A stretch of 56,740 nucleotides of DNA from Neomegalonema sp. (GCA_022760435.1 JALEFY010000036.1:1-56740), one strand, 5' to 3'; shown: positions 45,924 through 56,740, counted from the stretch's first letter. Program-made: numbers and translations. Notes: generated by a model not told the origin, from the sequence alone.

Positions 45924-47744
45924 CTAAAACTCAGCCCAGTCACTGCCGCCCGCGGCGGCGGCTTTGGGTGCCCGGGTGCTGGCGGCGACGGCTGCCACCG
46001 GGGCGGCGGCTTTCGGTGCGGCCGGTTTTGCGGCGCGCTCCACCTTCATCCAGCTCGCATCGCGGGCCGCTTCATTTGCACCGGCATTGAAGAAGGAGAT
46101 CAGCTTGCCAAGGCCCTCGGCCTCATCCGCCAGACCACGGGCATTGACGGCGCTTTCCTCAGCGAGGGCCGAGTTCTTCTGCGTCATTTCATCCATGTGA
46201 TTGACGGTGCTGGAGATCTCGGACACGCCATTGGCCTGCTCACGGGTCGCGCTGGAGATGTCCTGCACGTTCGAGGCAACGGTCTCGATCGACTGCTTGA
46301 TGTCCTGAAGCGCGGTACCGGTCTTGCGCACGAGCTGCGCGCCATCGGCCACATGCTCGGAGCTGCCGCTAATCAGCGCGGTGATGTCCTTGGCGGCTTC
46401 CGAGGAGCGCTGCGCCAGGGTCCGAACCTCGGCGGCGACCACGGCAAAGCCTTTGCCAGCATCGCCTGCGCGCGCGGCCTCGACGGCGGCGTTCAGCGCC
46501 AGCAGGTTGGTCTGGAAGGAGATCGATTCGATCACATTGGTGATTTCCGAGATCTTGGCCGAGCTGGCTTCGATCCGCTCCATAGCGCTGATCGCATCGC
46601 GCACGATCGCACCGCCGGAATTGGCGAGATTATTCGCCTCGGTCGCTGCGGTCTCAGCGTTGTTCGCGTTGTCGGCATTGGCCTTGATGGTCGAGGACAT
46701 CTCTTCCATCGTCGCCGCCGTCTCTTCGATCGCGGCCGCCTGATTGGTCGCGCGTTCGGAGAGCTGGCTTGCCCCGCCCGCAATCACTTCAGTCGAGCGA
46801 GCGATGGTCAGTGCCGAGTTCTGGATATCGAGCACGGTGTTTTGCAGACGCTCTGCGGTGGAGTTGAAGGCTTCGCGCAGTGCCGCGTACTCGCCGTCCA
46901 CCGAACTGTCGATCCGGGCGCACAGATCGCCTTGCGCAAGACGATCCAGCCCGGCGGACAGCGCATCGACGCTGGTTTTGCGATCGGTCACATCACGGGC
47001 GAACTTCACGACCTTGAAGGGTTTGCCGTCCTGATCGAAGATCGGGTTGTAGGTGGCCTGGATCCAGATCGCCCGCCCGCCCTTGGCCAGGCGCTTGTAC
47101 TCGCCCGACTGGAACTCGCCGCGGCCGAGGGCCTGCCAGAACTGGGCATACTCGGCGCTGGCGGCATAGCCCGGCTCGACAAACATCCGGTGATGATTGC
47201 CCTTGATCTCCTCGAGACGATAGCCCATCGCGCCCAGGAAATTGTCATTGGCGCAGCGGATGGTGCCATCCAGTTCGAATTCGATCACCGCCTGGCTCTT
47301 GCTGATCGCAGCGATCTGGCCGGCAGCATCGGCCGCCTGAAGTTTCTTCGCGGTGATATCGATGGCGAACTTCACCGCGCCGAAAGGCTTGCCCTCGGCA
47401 TCGAAGAGCGGGTTGTAGGAAGCCTCGATCCAGACCTCGCGGCCACCCTTGGCAATGCGCTTGAACTCGCCGGCCGATGCACGGCCCTCGCCGATCGCGC
47501 GCCAGAAGGCGGCGTATTCGCTCGAATTGGCATAATGGGTGTCGCAGAACATGCGGTGATGCTTGCCGACCACCTCGTCCTTGGCATATCCGATCACCGA
47601 CAGGAAATTGTCATTGGCATCGAGCACCGTGCCATCAAGGCCGAACCAGATCACGCCCTGCGCAACGTTCAGGGCTTGAATAGTGGCTTTCTCACGCAAT
47701 GCTTGCTGCTTGTCGGAGGTCGACGCGGATTTACCAAAGAACAT
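45924..47744 (-). CDS. Soluble methyl-accepting chemotaxis protein with two PAS domains
   Basis: 606 residues, no membrane segment. Two tandem PAS domains (about 22-132 and 144-254) are near copies of each other: [15 protein letters not shown] and [15 protein letters not shown], then [14 protein letters not shown] and [19 protein letters not shown]-like linker and the signalling domain follow, with the hairpin tip [23 protein letters not shown]. After an Ala/Pro-rich linker the protein ends DWAEF, which matches the xWxxF tether for methylation enzymes. It would sense an internal cue, often redox or energy state. No che genes are adjacent. Confidence 0.95.
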   Translation of the reverse strand: MFFGKSASTSDKQQALREKATIQALNVAQGVIWFGLDGTVLDANDNFLSVIGYAKDEVVGKHHRMFCDTHYANSSEYAAFWRAIGEGRASAGEFKRIAKGGREVWIEASYNPLFDAEGKPFGAVKFAIDITAKKLQAADAAGQIAAISKSQAVIEFELDGTIRCANDNFLGAMGYRLEEIKGNHHRMFVEPGYAASAEYAQFWQALGRGEFQSGEYKRLAKGGRAIWIQATYNPIFDQDGKPFKVVKFARDVTDRKTSVDALSAGLDRLAQGDLCARIDSSVDGEYAALREAFNSTAERLQNTVLDIQNSALTIARSTEVIAGGASQLSERATNQAAAIEETAATMEEMSSTIKANADNANNAETAATEANNLANSGGAIVRDAISAMERIEASSAKISEITNVIESISFQTNLLALNAAVEAARAGDAGKGFAVVAAEVRTLAQRSSEAAKDITALISGSSEHVADGAQLVRKTGTALQDIKQSIETVASNVQDISSATREQANGVSEISSTVNHMDEMTQKNSALAEESAVNARGLADEAEGLGKLISFFNAGANEAARDASWMKVERAAKPAAPKAAAPVAAVAASTRAPKAAAAGGSDWAEF

Positions 47745-47865
47745 AGTTTTCCACCCGTTGGAGACGCTTTGGGCAGAAGGTTAGACAAAGAAGGTTGCCG
47801 AACCGATAAGAGCATCGAGCAAATATTCTACTTTGACGCGATCTCGGCGGAAAATGCTGATGAAT

Positions 47866-48615
47866 TTAGCGGCTTTTTTCCCTGATTTGTGCGGATGCGA
47901 AGGCGGGCAGCCGAATAACGCGCTCCCCGATCATAAAGGCTTCCGTATCGTCAGGTAAAAACCGCCGAAGAGTTTCGCTTTTAGCTTCCAAACCGCCAGT
48001 AAAAGTCCCAAAAGCCGGCAGAATGAGCCGCCCACCACCGAGCAGGAAGCAGCGTCGGCTGATCTGCCGCCCGGCAACCGACAGGCTGCATTTGGGGTGA
48101 AAATGGCCGGAGACCTCCGCACCATCGCTCTCGAGGCATGTTTTCTCAGTCCCAGCGCCAGAAAGAGAGGCCGCGAGGCGAGCTTCATGCCGAAACCGCA
48201 GGCCAAGGCGCGACCAGCTCGCGGCGATCTCTCCCGCGTGATTGCCTGCACCGGGATCGTGATTGCCGACGATCCAGACCCAGCGCCGCTGCGTCATCAT
48301 CCTCTCGAGCTGGACACGTTCGGCGGCCCCGAGAGACGAGGCGGCGCAATCATCGTCGAAACTGTCGCCGAGACTGATCACAATGCCCGGATCAAAATGC
48401 GCGATCAGCGCCGCGAGTCGCCCGAGCGTGTCGGCATCGGCATAGGGCGGCAGCAGCGGCCCACCGCGCCGAGCCACACGCTCGGCCTTGCCCAGATGCA
48501 GGTCGCTCACACAGAGCAGGCGCTGATCAGGCCACCACAGCGCGCCGGAGCGATGCAGCAACAATTGCGCTTCGCCCAACGACACCCAGGCGCCACAAGC
48601 GCTCCGGTCATGCAT
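47866..48615 (-). CDS. pdeM: Metallophosphoesterase, PdeM-like (ligase-associated DNA repair endonuclease)
   Basis: 249 residues from the ATG at 48615, overlapping the deacetylase gene by 8 bp. Metal-binding motifs in order: DLHLGK, GDSFDD, GNHD and GHFHPK. The extra segment LLPPYADADTLGRLAALI is typical of the PdeM group, whose members are usually found with an ATP-dependent DNA ligase and a helicase. Those partners are not in this window. The coupling with a deacetylase gene is worth noting. A general metallophosphoesterase remains the fallback. Confidence 0.85.
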   Translation of the reverse strand: MHDRSACGAWVSLGEAQLLLHRSGALWWPDQRLLCVSDLHLGKAERVARRGGPLLPPYADADTLGRLAALIAHFDPGIVISLGDSFDDDCAASSLGAAERVQLERMMTQRRWVWIVGNHDPGAGNHAGEIAASWSRLGLRFRHEARLAASLSGAGTEKTCLESDGAEVSGHFHPKCSLSVAGRQISRRCFLLGGGRLILPAFGTFTGGLEAKSETLRRFLPDDTEAFMIGERVIRLPAFASAQIREKSR

Positions 48616-49639
48616 CCTCGAACCCTTCGAGCACATTGACGGTATTGATGCCGATCTCCGCCACCGCATAGCCGCCTTCCATCACGAACAGGGTCGGCAG
48701 GTGCAATCCGGCCAGATCGGCGCCATAGCGGCGGAAATCCTCGCTCTCCAGCCGGAAAAATGAGATCGGATCATCCTTGTAAGTGTCCACGCCCAGCGAG
48801 ACGATCAGCGCCTGTGCGCCATAGGCCGCGATGGCACTCAGCGCCGCGCTCAGCGCCTCGCGCCAGCGCTCAAAACCGGTTTGCGGCGGCAGCGGCAGGT
48901 TGAGCGTCGAGCCCTCGCCAAGCCCGCGCCCGGTCTCAGCGGCGCTGCCCAGATAATAGGGAAAGGCATCCTCGGGATCGCCATGGATCGAGGCGAAGAA
49001 CACATCGGCGCGCTCCTCGAAGATCGCCTGGGTCCCATTGCCGTGATGAAAATCAACATCCAGGATCGCGACACGGTCCGCCCCCTGATCGAGACAGGCC
49101 TGGGCAGCGATCGCGGCATTGTTCAAGAAGCAATAGCCGCCATACATGTCCTGAGCCGCGTGATGACCGGGCGGGCGGCACAGCGCAAAGGCAGCCCGTG
49201 CGCCATTGGCGATCAGGGCCTGCGCACTCAAGGCGACATCGGCCGAGGCGCAGGCGGCCTCCCATGTGCCCGGCGAGATCGCGGTTTCGGCGGCCAGCGC
49301 ATAATAGCCGAGCCGCCCTTCGATATCGCGCGGCGGGCGGCTCAGGCTCATCCGGCGCGAGGGCCAGATGCTCGGGATTGCCTCGCCATCATAGCCCAGC
49401 GCCGCCCATTCCTCCCAGGCCGATTGCAGGAAGGTCAGATAATCCGCGTCATGCACCCGGCGCACCGGATCAAGGCCGAAGGCCTGCTCGGCCCGCACGG
49501 TGCCGAGCCCGCGCGCGCGGAACCGCGCCAGAATGGTCTCGACCCGCGCCGGGCATTCAAACGGGGTCACCAGTTCGCCGCCATTCAGCTCGGTCCGCGG
49601 ATCGCGCAGCCGATGGCGCTCGCTATAAATCAGATCCAT
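48608..49639 (-). CDS. Histone-deacetylase-family amidohydrolase, acetylpolyamine amidohydrolase-like
   Basis: 343 residues. The arginase/deacetylase fold has RPPGHHAAQDMYGGYCFLNN (catalytic His pair), ILDVDFHHGNGTQAIF (zinc Asp and His), SLGVDTYKDDP (second zinc Asp) and VMEGGYAV. The N-terminus (IYSERHRLRDPRTELNGGEL) resembles acetylpolyamine amidohydrolases more than histone-type enzymes. It would remove acetyl groups from acetylated polyamines or related amines in the cytosol. PotBC-like permease genes elsewhere in the window fit polyamine use, but they are not linked. Coupled to pdeM by an 8-bp overlap. Confidence 0.88.
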   Translation of the reverse strand: MDLIYSERHRLRDPRTELNGGELVTPFECPARVETILARFRARGLGTVRAEQAFGLDPVRRVHDADYLTFLQSAWEEWAALGYDGEAIPSIWPSRRMSLSRPPRDIEGRLGYYALAAETAISPGTWEAACASADVALSAQALIANGARAAFALCRPPGHHAAQDMYGGYCFLNNAAIAAQACLDQGADRVAILDVDFHHGNGTQAIFEERADVFFASIHGDPEDAFPYYLGSAAETGRGLGEGSTLNLPLPPQTGFERWREALSAALSAIAAYGAQALIVSLGVDTYKDDPISFFRLESEDFRRYGADLAGLHLPTLFVMEGGYAVAEIGINTVNVLEGFEDA

Positions 49640-49686
49640 TGCTCATCCGCCCTGTTGTCCTGTGCGCATGCATAACCGGGGCAGGC

Positions 49687-51372
49687 TCAGCGCCAGAAGA
49701 CCGGAACCGCCTCAAGCTCTCCCCAGCGCCGCTGCGCCTTGGTCCAGGCTTTCTCAGACAAAGCGTGGTGATGGGCAATCACCGCCCGCACGCCGCGATG
49801 CCCCGGCGCGAGGGTGACGAGTTGCTCGGCCATGGCGAGGTCATTGAGAAACCCGAACACATTCTGCAACTTGCGCAAGTGAGCAAGGAAGGTCTCGCAT
49901 TTTTCCCCGGCGAAGAGCGGCTTGTAGAAGTCGCAGCCATAACGCAGCGTTTTGAGCGCCTTGCGCATCTCATGACGCTCGACGATGGTCAGCCGGCCAA
50001 GGTGATCGCCCCAGCCCTGCGCCTCCTCCCAGGCCTCTTGCAGGATCTCGGCCGCGAAAGCGCGCGCCGGCTGCGCGCTGCGGTTCTGCTTCTTCGTGGC
50101 TTGCGGCTCCCAGCTTCGGGTCTCGATCAAGGCGAGAAGATCGAACACAAATGCGCCGACCCGCTCGGCAGACAGACGCTCGGGCAAGCTGGTGCGAAGA
50201 TCCGCCTTTCGCGTCGCCACCAACGCGCGCAGGGCCTCGAGATCGCTGGCGCGGATGATGTCATTGTCCTCGAAGAGCGATGGGGCGAGGATTTCGTCAT
50301 GCAGAACATCGGCATCGCGCAGCGCCCCGACGATGCGAAAAATGTCACGCGCCTGGCTCTCGATCGCCCGAACCTTGCGCCGCTCAAGCAGCGGTCTGTG
50401 CAGCTTGAGGGCCGAGCGCAGCCGCCGCACCCCAACCCGGAATTGATGAACCGCCTCGGCCCTGTCGATCTTCACCGCCCCATTATCCGCGAGCCCGAGT
50501 TGCTCGGGCATCATCAACGGCAGATTGGCGGTGATCTGCGCCGAAGCGCTGCGCAAGATCGCCTCGAAGGCCACCCCCGCGCTGGAGCTTTTGGTGAGCG
50601 CCACCGCCCCGGCGCGCTGAACTTGCGGCGGCTCGAGCCCGCCGCTCAGCAGTGCATATCCGAGGGACGCCTTGCTATGCGTGGAGAGCGAGACGATGCG
50701 CCCGGCGAACAGCATCCGCGCCGCGACGAACACGGCAGCGATCTCGCCCTCGATGAGCTCGATCTCAACCTCTCCGACCGCCATCTTGCGCCCTTGTGCC
50801 TCGACATGCCCCTGATCGAGGCAGATCAGCACCCGGCTGTCACGGTCACCGCCGCAGAGCTCGGCGGGCAAGCGCCACTGCACTTCGCTGCGCTTGATCT
50901 GGGTTTCAAAGATCGGCTGAAGCGTTGTGCGGCTGGTGATCTCCTGCACCTGGCGACGCAGCTTCTTGGGCTCGATGCTCTCGATCTGCGGCACCGGTTC
51001 GCCGACCTGAACTTCGCTTTCGAGCGGATTGGAGATCCCGTTTCGGATCGGTTCGGGTGCATGTTTCACCGTCTGCACCCACCGCCCATCGACCTGACGC
51101 AGCCGCAAGGCGATGCGCTCCTGACGCAGCCCATGATGGGGCGTGTCGAAATAGACTGAGCGCAGGGCACGCGTTTTAGGCTCCGAGACCTGATAAAGGC
51201 GCAAGGCCGGCCCAAGCGCGAGTTGCGACAGGGCAATCGGGGACAGGGCGATCTTGAGTTCATATTCGCGCCCGTCATCGCCCATTTCAGGCGCCGTTGA
51301 TTTTCCCGGCCCAGATGATTTTTCGGCCGCCTGCGTTGTCTTTTGAGCCTGCGTCGGCTGTTGCCTGGCCAT
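49687..51372 (-). CDS. CYTH and CHAD domain protein, polyphosphate-associated
   Basis: 561 residues from the ATG at 51372 (GGGAG upstream); the longer frame is spurious. The CYTH domain (about 33-235) opens with the ExExK signature in GREYELKIAL and has conserved basic strands (RIALRLRQVDGRWVQTVK). The CHAD domain (about 265-555) is helical, with HQFRVGVRRLRSALKLHRPLL and RHEMRKALKTLRYGCDFY. CYTH binds triphosphates, and CHAD binds polyphosphate granules. With ppk and ppx about 30 kb away this supports an active polyphosphate metabolism. The exact enzymatic role (inorganic triphosphatase or structural) is open. Divergent from the LprI-like gene. Confidence 0.9.
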   Translation of the reverse strand: MARQQPTQAQKTTQAAEKSSGPGKSTAPEMGDDGREYELKIALSPIALSQLALGPALRLYQVSEPKTRALRSVYFDTPHHGLRQERIALRLRQVDGRWVQTVKHAPEPIRNGISNPLESEVQVGEPVPQIESIEPKKLRRQVQEITSRTTLQPIFETQIKRSEVQWRLPAELCGGDRDSRVLICLDQGHVEAQGRKMAVGEVEIELIEGEIAAVFVAARMLFAGRIVSLSTHSKASLGYALLSGGLEPPQVQRAGAVALTKSSSAGVAFEAILRSASAQITANLPLMMPEQLGLADNGAVKIDRAEAVHQFRVGVRRLRSALKLHRPLLERRKVRAIESQARDIFRIVGALRDADVLHDEILAPSLFEDNDIIRASDLEALRALVATRKADLRTSLPERLSAERVGAFVFDLLALIETRSWEPQATKKQNRSAQPARAFAAEILQEAWEEAQGWGDHLGRLTIVERHEMRKALKTLRYGCDFYKPLFAGEKCETFLAHLRKLQNVFGFLNDLAMAEQLVTLAPGHRGVRAVIAHHHALSEKAWTKAQRRWGELEAVPVFWR

Positions 51373-51548
51373 TGTCTCTCCCAAAGCGGCTGGACTGCCT
51401 TCCCCCTTGCTAACAAATATGGGGCGTTCTGCGTAGCCTCGCCATGCGGGCGCTTGGCCAATCCTTGCCGATCGCTTAACGTCCCCAATACGCTCAGGCC
51501 CAAAACGCTCAGGCCAAAAGTACTCTTGGGTGCTCAGGGAGGCTCGCA

Positions 51549-52079
51549 ATGCTCATCACCCGCTTCGACCAGAACACCCGCCTGCATGCGGCGCGGCTGG
51601 GCACCGCTTCGGCGCTCGCCCTGATGCTCGCCTTTGGCGCAGCACTACCCGCCATGGCGCAGGAAGGGCAAGCAGCGGCGCATCAACAAATTGAGCAATG
51701 CCTTCAGCGCAGCATGGCCGAAGGTCGCCCGCCGGAGCTGTGCATTGGACAATCGACCACCGAATGCATTGATCAAGGCCCGGAGCACCAGACGACCCTT
51801 GGCATGATGGCCTGCACGCAAGCCTCGCTGAACGCTTGGGAGGCTTTGCTCGAGCGGCACTATCACCAAGCGCTTTCGCAGGTGCCGCCGCAAGGGCGGG
51901 CCGATCTCGAGCAGGCGCAAGAAGCCTGGCAGGTCTATCGCGAGAATGCCTGCAAGGTCTGGTACGCGATGTTTGAAGGCGGCTCGATGGCGCCGCTTTC
52001 GGCCGCGTCCTGCCTCGCGACGCTGACCGCGCGGCGCGCGATTGATCTCAAGGAGATCAACGAGGCCGGCGGGATCTGA
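51549..52079 (+). CDS. LprI-like exported protein (DUF1311)
   Basis: 176 residues behind GGGAGG. The signal peptide is LGTASALALMLAFGAALPAMAQ. The mature part has six or more cysteines in the LprI pattern (EQCLQRS, CIGQSTTECIDQ, MMACTQASLNAWEALLERHY, ENACKVWYAMFEGGSMAPL, SCLATLTARRAIDL), where the W..ALL..Y helix and the final SCL-ATLTARR are family hallmarks. Some LprI proteins inhibit host lysozyme, but for environmental bacteria the role is not known. Monocistronic. Confidence 0.87.
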   Translation: MLITRFDQNTRLHAARLGTASALALMLAFGAALPAMAQEGQAAAHQQIEQCLQRSMAEGRPPELCIGQSTTECIDQGPEHQTTLGMMACTQASLNAWEALLERHYHQALSQVPPQGRADLEQAQEAWQVYRENACKVWYAMFEGGSMAPLSAASCLATLTARRAIDLKEINEAGGI

Positions 52080-52499
52080 GCCAGCAGCGCCTCTGCTTTC
52101 AATCCTCGTCCCGCGCTCCCGTTGGGCGAGAATCGTCTTGCTGCCATGAGCCCAAACACGCCCGCCCTGCATGAGCATTCCCTGTATTGCGAGGCGCAGA
52201 CACTCTGCCCGGTTCACGCGCGCCTGTCCCGGCGCCCCAGATCAGGGCAAAAAGACGCCAATCCATCCAATCGGATTCGGGATCGGGACAATGCCGAGTG
52301 CGATGCATCACCTGCATCGCGCCGCCCTTTTCTCGCGCGCCGACCGCCGCAATCCGGTCCAAATGCTTTCTCAAGCAAGCAGGGCGAAGCGGCAAATACG
52401 CGTTGCTTGACACCAAATCCGGCCATTCGCGCCGGGCTTGCAAGCATTGCCGAGGGTGTGGGGGGATATGGTGAGACGCCTGAGGAAAGAGGTTAAAAA
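52080..52499. other. Intergenic region without a supported gene
   Basis: 420 bp between the LprI-like and GFA-family genes. Frames exist on both strands (for example 52146-52496 plus and 52099-52443 minus), but neither shows a domain, signal peptide or hydrophobic pattern, and they exclude each other. The last 50 bp presumably carry the promoter of the GFA gene. Confidence 0.5.
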
Positions 52500-52967
52500 A
52501 TGCTGCTGCGCACCGGTGGATGTTATTGCGGATCCGTACGCTTTGCCGCAGATTTGGTGGATGAGAAAGCGGCGGCGTGCCATTGTCACCAATGCCAGCG
52601 GCTGACCGGCCATTACTGGGCCTATGTCACCGCCCTGAGCGATGCGATCTCCTTTCAGGCTGACGGAACGCTGAGCTGGTTTCATACCAGCGAGCAATGC
52701 GAGCGCGGCTTTTGCGGGCATTGCGGCAGCCTGCTGTTTCGTCGCCGCACCGGGGAGAAGGTCATCGCCATCTCCGTCGGCAGCCTTGATGAGACTGTCG
52801 CGCTGAGGCTGACCGATCACGAATTCGCCCTGGAGCGTCCGGGCTACTATCCGCTGCCGGTGAAGGCGCAGTTGTTTCGCACCGATCGCAGCGATCCAAG
52901 CGGCGTTGTACACACAGCACCGGCGATCCGCTCGGGCGCTCGCCGCCGAAGCGCACCTGGCGGCTGA
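52500..52967 (+). CDS. GFA family (glutathione-dependent formaldehyde-activating enzyme/CENP-V fold) protein
   Basis: 155 residues with AGAGG 7 bp upstream. Zinc-binding motifs are complete: GGCYCGSVRF, then CHCHQCQRLTGHYWAYV, then GFCGHCGSLLF. The C-terminal 25 residues (SGARRRSAPGG) look disordered. Family members are zinc proteins related to S-hydroxymethylglutathione synthase; most, including this one, lack assigned substrates. It is convergent with the small minus-strand gene 20 bp away. Confidence 0.88.
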   Translation: MLLRTGGCYCGSVRFAADLVDEKAAACHCHQCQRLTGHYWAYVTALSDAISFQADGTLSWFHTSEQCERGFCGHCGSLLFRRRTGEKVIAISVGSLDETVALRLTDHEFALERPGYYPLPVKAQLFRTDRSDPSGVVHTAPAIRSGARRRSAPGG

Positions 52968-52987
52968 CCCGTCAAATGCGATTGACG

Positions 52988-53221
52988 CTAGGGCATATCC
53001 CTCTGGTCTCGCAACGCCTCCGCGAGATCGATGATCCGGTCCAGTTCCATGGTGATCGCATCGCTCGGCGCCCCACAAGACGCCAAGCGTGACAGACAAT
53101 TAATGCTCGCCAAACTGAGAAATTGCAGTTTGACCTCCGCCGGATCCGCATCATGACGCTGTAATACTTGATTAAAATCTCCCAGCGCCACTCTCGCTGC
53201 TGGTTTTATTCCTGAAGCCAA
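52988..53221 (-). CDS. Small helical protein of unknown function, TTG start
   Basis: 77 residues. The start is TTG at 53221, justified by a very strong GAGGAGGAA ribosome site 5-8 bp upstream on the minus strand; the next in-frame ATG is far inside. Composition is helical and amphipathic (DFNQVLQRHDADPAEVKLQFL, MELDRIIDLAEALRDQRDMP) with two cysteines. No family recognised. TTG starts usually mean low expression. Confidence 0.55.
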   Translation of the reverse strand: MASGIKPAARVALGDFNQVLQRHDADPAEVKLQFLSLASINCLSRLASCGAPSDAITMELDRIIDLAEALRDQRDMP

Positions 53222-53388
53222 ATGCTTTCCTCCTCGAGCTCGGCCGCTATCGAACCGATCTCTGACAAACTATCGCGTGATCGCGCGTTTCAGGTTTGCT
53301 CCTCACATCGCCCCGCCAAAAAACGAAGCGATTGTGAGAACTGTCCCGCTCGGAACGATAGTATGTCGCAGACTTTTTGGCAGGTCAC

Positions 53389-53418
53389 GAAAAACAGCGC
53401 CTCAAGGGGCGCTGTTTT
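53389..53418 (-). terminator. Intrinsic terminator of the NDUFS4-like gene
   Basis: AAAACAGCGCC (53391-53401) pairs perfectly with GGCGCTGTTTT (53408-53418) around a six-base loop. On the minus strand the stem runs into TTTTT. It lies about 50 bp beyond the stop codon at 53467. Confidence 0.9.
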
Positions 53419-53466
53419 CAAATTTAGTTGACACAGGTCATACCAGAGAGTGGGTAGACGCCCTGG

Positions 53467-53775
53467 CTAATGTGTCCAGGCCGTGCGGCGTTTGAAGGCG
53501 AAATTGCTCGCATACCCCTGCGATCGCAGAGACGGCGCGCGCTCCTTGCGCTGCTGTACACTGGCCTCAATCCCGTGACGGCGCGCATAGGTCTCAGCCG
53601 CTTCGCGACTGTCAAAACGGATACGAACCTGACCAGAAGTGTCAGACGATCCAGTCCAGCCCATCAGCGGGTCGATCTTCTTGGCCGCGGTCGGAATGAA
53701 CTCCAGAACCCATTCCTCGCGGGCCGGGCCCGATTGCATCGCGGTTTTGGCCGGATTGTAGATGCGTGCGCGCAT
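53467..53775 (-). CDS. NADH dehydrogenase complex I accessory subunit, NDUFS4-like
   Basis: 102 residues from the ATG at 53775; the frame extends 35 codons upstream without conserved sequence. The protein is MRARIYNPAKTAMQSG start, EEWVLEFIPTAAKKIDPLMGWTGS, TSGQVRIRFDSREAAETYARRHG, ending YASNFAFKRRTAWTH. GWTGSSDT, F.S.E.A..YA...G and NF...R..PWTH-like endings are the ETC complex I (NDUFS4) signature. In alphaproteobacteria and mitochondria this is a supernumerary subunit that stabilises complex I. It stands apart from any nuo operon and ends at a strong terminator. Confidence 0.9.
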   Translation of the reverse strand: MRARIYNPAKTAMQSGPAREEWVLEFIPTAAKKIDPLMGWTGSSDTSGQVRIRFDSREAAETYARRHGIEASVQQRKERAPSLRSQGYASNFAFKRRTAWTH

Positions 53776-53899
53776 GATTATGCCTCTCGCTGGTCGAGAA
53801 TTCGATATTGCTCGGCCATATGCTCGCATCAGGACACCAACTTCAAGTGAATTAGCGCCGCAGCTTCCAGGCAATGCCAAACGCTCAAAGACACTCTGT

Positions 53900-54024
53900 G
53901 AAAAAAAATCGGCCGAGCCCTTTTCGGGTGCCGCCCTCAGGGGAGGAGGGGGGACTGTCGCCCGGACTCAACGGGGGAGCGAGGGGACTGTGAGTGCGAG
54001 CCCGGGGCAACAGCTCGGCCGATG
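53900..54024 (-). ncRNA. Stable small RNA with closing stem and U8 terminator, identity open (6S-like or novel)
   Basis: About 125 nt. On the minus strand ATCGGCCGAGC (54022-54012) pairs perfectly with GCTCGGCCGAT (53917-53907), and the stem runs straight into eight T (53907-53900). Inside, TGTTGCCC pairs with GGGCGACA and ACTCA with TGAGT, giving an arm with a C-rich loop. A promoter-like element directly precedes the 5' end. No frame in it encodes a protein family. Conserved 4.5S, tmRNA and RNase P signatures were not seen; 6S RNA is the closest structural idea (long closing stem, internal loop) but is not proven. Confidence 0.7.
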
Positions 54025-54029
54025 CATCT

Positions 54030-54057
54030 GTAATTAGAATGCACCACCCAAGCGTCA
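54030..54057 (-). promoter_or_regulatory. Promoter-like element of the small RNA
   Basis: On the minus strand TTGACG (54057-54052) lies 16 bp before the AT-rich TAATTA (54035-54030), predicting transcription start near 54024, right at the closing stem of the RNA. The -10 match is poor (TAATTA), so the call rests on the -35 box and position. Confidence 0.5.
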
Positions 54058-54192
54058 ATGATCACCAAGGGTATTTTAACGATTTTGTGATCCAGCCGCG
54101 CAACACTGCCCATTCAACGGCTTGGCCCGATCTCGTGCTGCCCTTAAATTCCCACCAACCAAGCAGGCAAACCCGACGCAAGGAGAGCGCTC

Positions 54193-56370
<2,178 letters not shown>

Positions 56371-56397
56371 GGGCCTCGCCACGCCATCCCGCCCGCT

Positions 56398-56740
56398 GTC
56401 ATCCTCGGGCTTGTCCCGAGGATCCATTTCTCCACAAGCACCCGACACCCGACGCCTTCAGTGCAGATCGTCCCACAAGGCCCATGCCCCGCGCCCACAG
56501 ATCAATGGATTGCCGGAACAAGTCCGGCAATGACACCGAGACGGAACCCGCAAACTCACCTCCCCCCCCACCCCCCGTCATCCTCGGGCTCGTCCCGAGG
56601 ATCCATGCCTCCACAAACACCCCACGCCCGACGCCTTCGGCGCAGACCGCCCCACAAGGCCCATCCACCCGCGCCCACTGCTCGATGGATTGCCGGAACA
56701 AGTCCGGCAATGACACCGTGAAGGAACCCGCAAACTCACC
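56398..56740. repeat. Tandem repeat, 179/180-bp period, with two palindrome types
   Basis: Two copies reaching the window edge. ATCCTCGGG/CCCGAGGAT occurs at 56401-56423 and 56580-56602. A second palindrome, ATTGCCGG/CCGGCAAT, occurs at 56509-56531 and again about 180 bp later. The first palindrome is the same as in the array at the other end of the window. No gene is supported here. Confidence 0.85.

Noticed and set aside
52146-52496. Frame ending just before the GFA gene
   Set aside because: Low-complexity Pro/Arg composition, no domain, and a competing frame on the other strand.

Overview
The window is GC-rich, densely packed bacterial chromosome and reads as an alphaproteobacterium. The evidence is a short type-3 prolyl-tRNA synthetase, an NDUFS4-like complex I subunit, an HdaA-ppk-ppx gene order, a two-domain cold-shock protein followed by a DUF192 protein, and palindromic GTCATCCTCGGG-type repeats. 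I cannot fix the genus from sequence alone. A Maricaulales/Hyphomonadaceae-like organism would fit, but that is inference.

Layout. Positions 1-540 are a 226-bp-period tandem repeat. Then come dnaE (-), a small secreted/anchored protein, a fluoroacetate-dehalogenase-like hydrolase, glyA (-), and a long plus-strand run. That run is nadK; a membrane protein with a Roadblock-like segment; a Ras-like GTPase; a PAS/pseudo-histidine-kinase; a sigma54 activator with a degenerate receiver; a membrane-anchored ExeA-like AAA ATPase; hdaA, ppk, ppx and proS; a LolC/E permease with a very long N-terminal extension; and lolD. From 25.5 to 31 kb lie two polyamine-type permease genes (-), a YeeE/TsuA transporter, and a tight three-gene cassette encoding a PD-(D/E)XK-like nuclease, a ParA-like ATPase and a helical protein. 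From 31 to 46 kb is mostly housekeeping: rpsD, a Kef-type antiporter, a LysR regulator with a paired operator, msrP, serB, class II DAHP synthase, ispA, tRNA-Pro, DUF192, a cold-shock protein, a lipoprotein, tRNA-Asn and selO. From 46 to 56.4 kb are a soluble PAS-PAS chemoreceptor, pdeM, an acetylpolyamine-amidohydrolase-like deacetylase, a CYTH-CHAD protein, an LprI-like protein, a GFA-family protein, an NDUFS4-like gene, a probable stable small RNA, and uvrB. The end is again tandem palindromic repeats.

Three items stand out. First, 8935-15348 looks like a small-GTPase/Roadblock module fused by gene order to a transcriptional output whose two-component parts have lost key phosphotransfer residues. 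Second, 28664-30932 is a compact nuclease-ParA cassette with a compositional break inside the ParA gene. It could be a mobile or defence-type system. Third, 53900-54024 (-) is an RNA gene with its own promoter-like element, an 11-bp closing stem and a U8 tail.

Polyphosphate metabolism (ppk, ppx, a CYTH-CHAD protein) and polyamine functions (PotBC-like permeases, deacetylase) each appear at more than one place in the window. All assignments come from reading motifs by eye. No database search was run.
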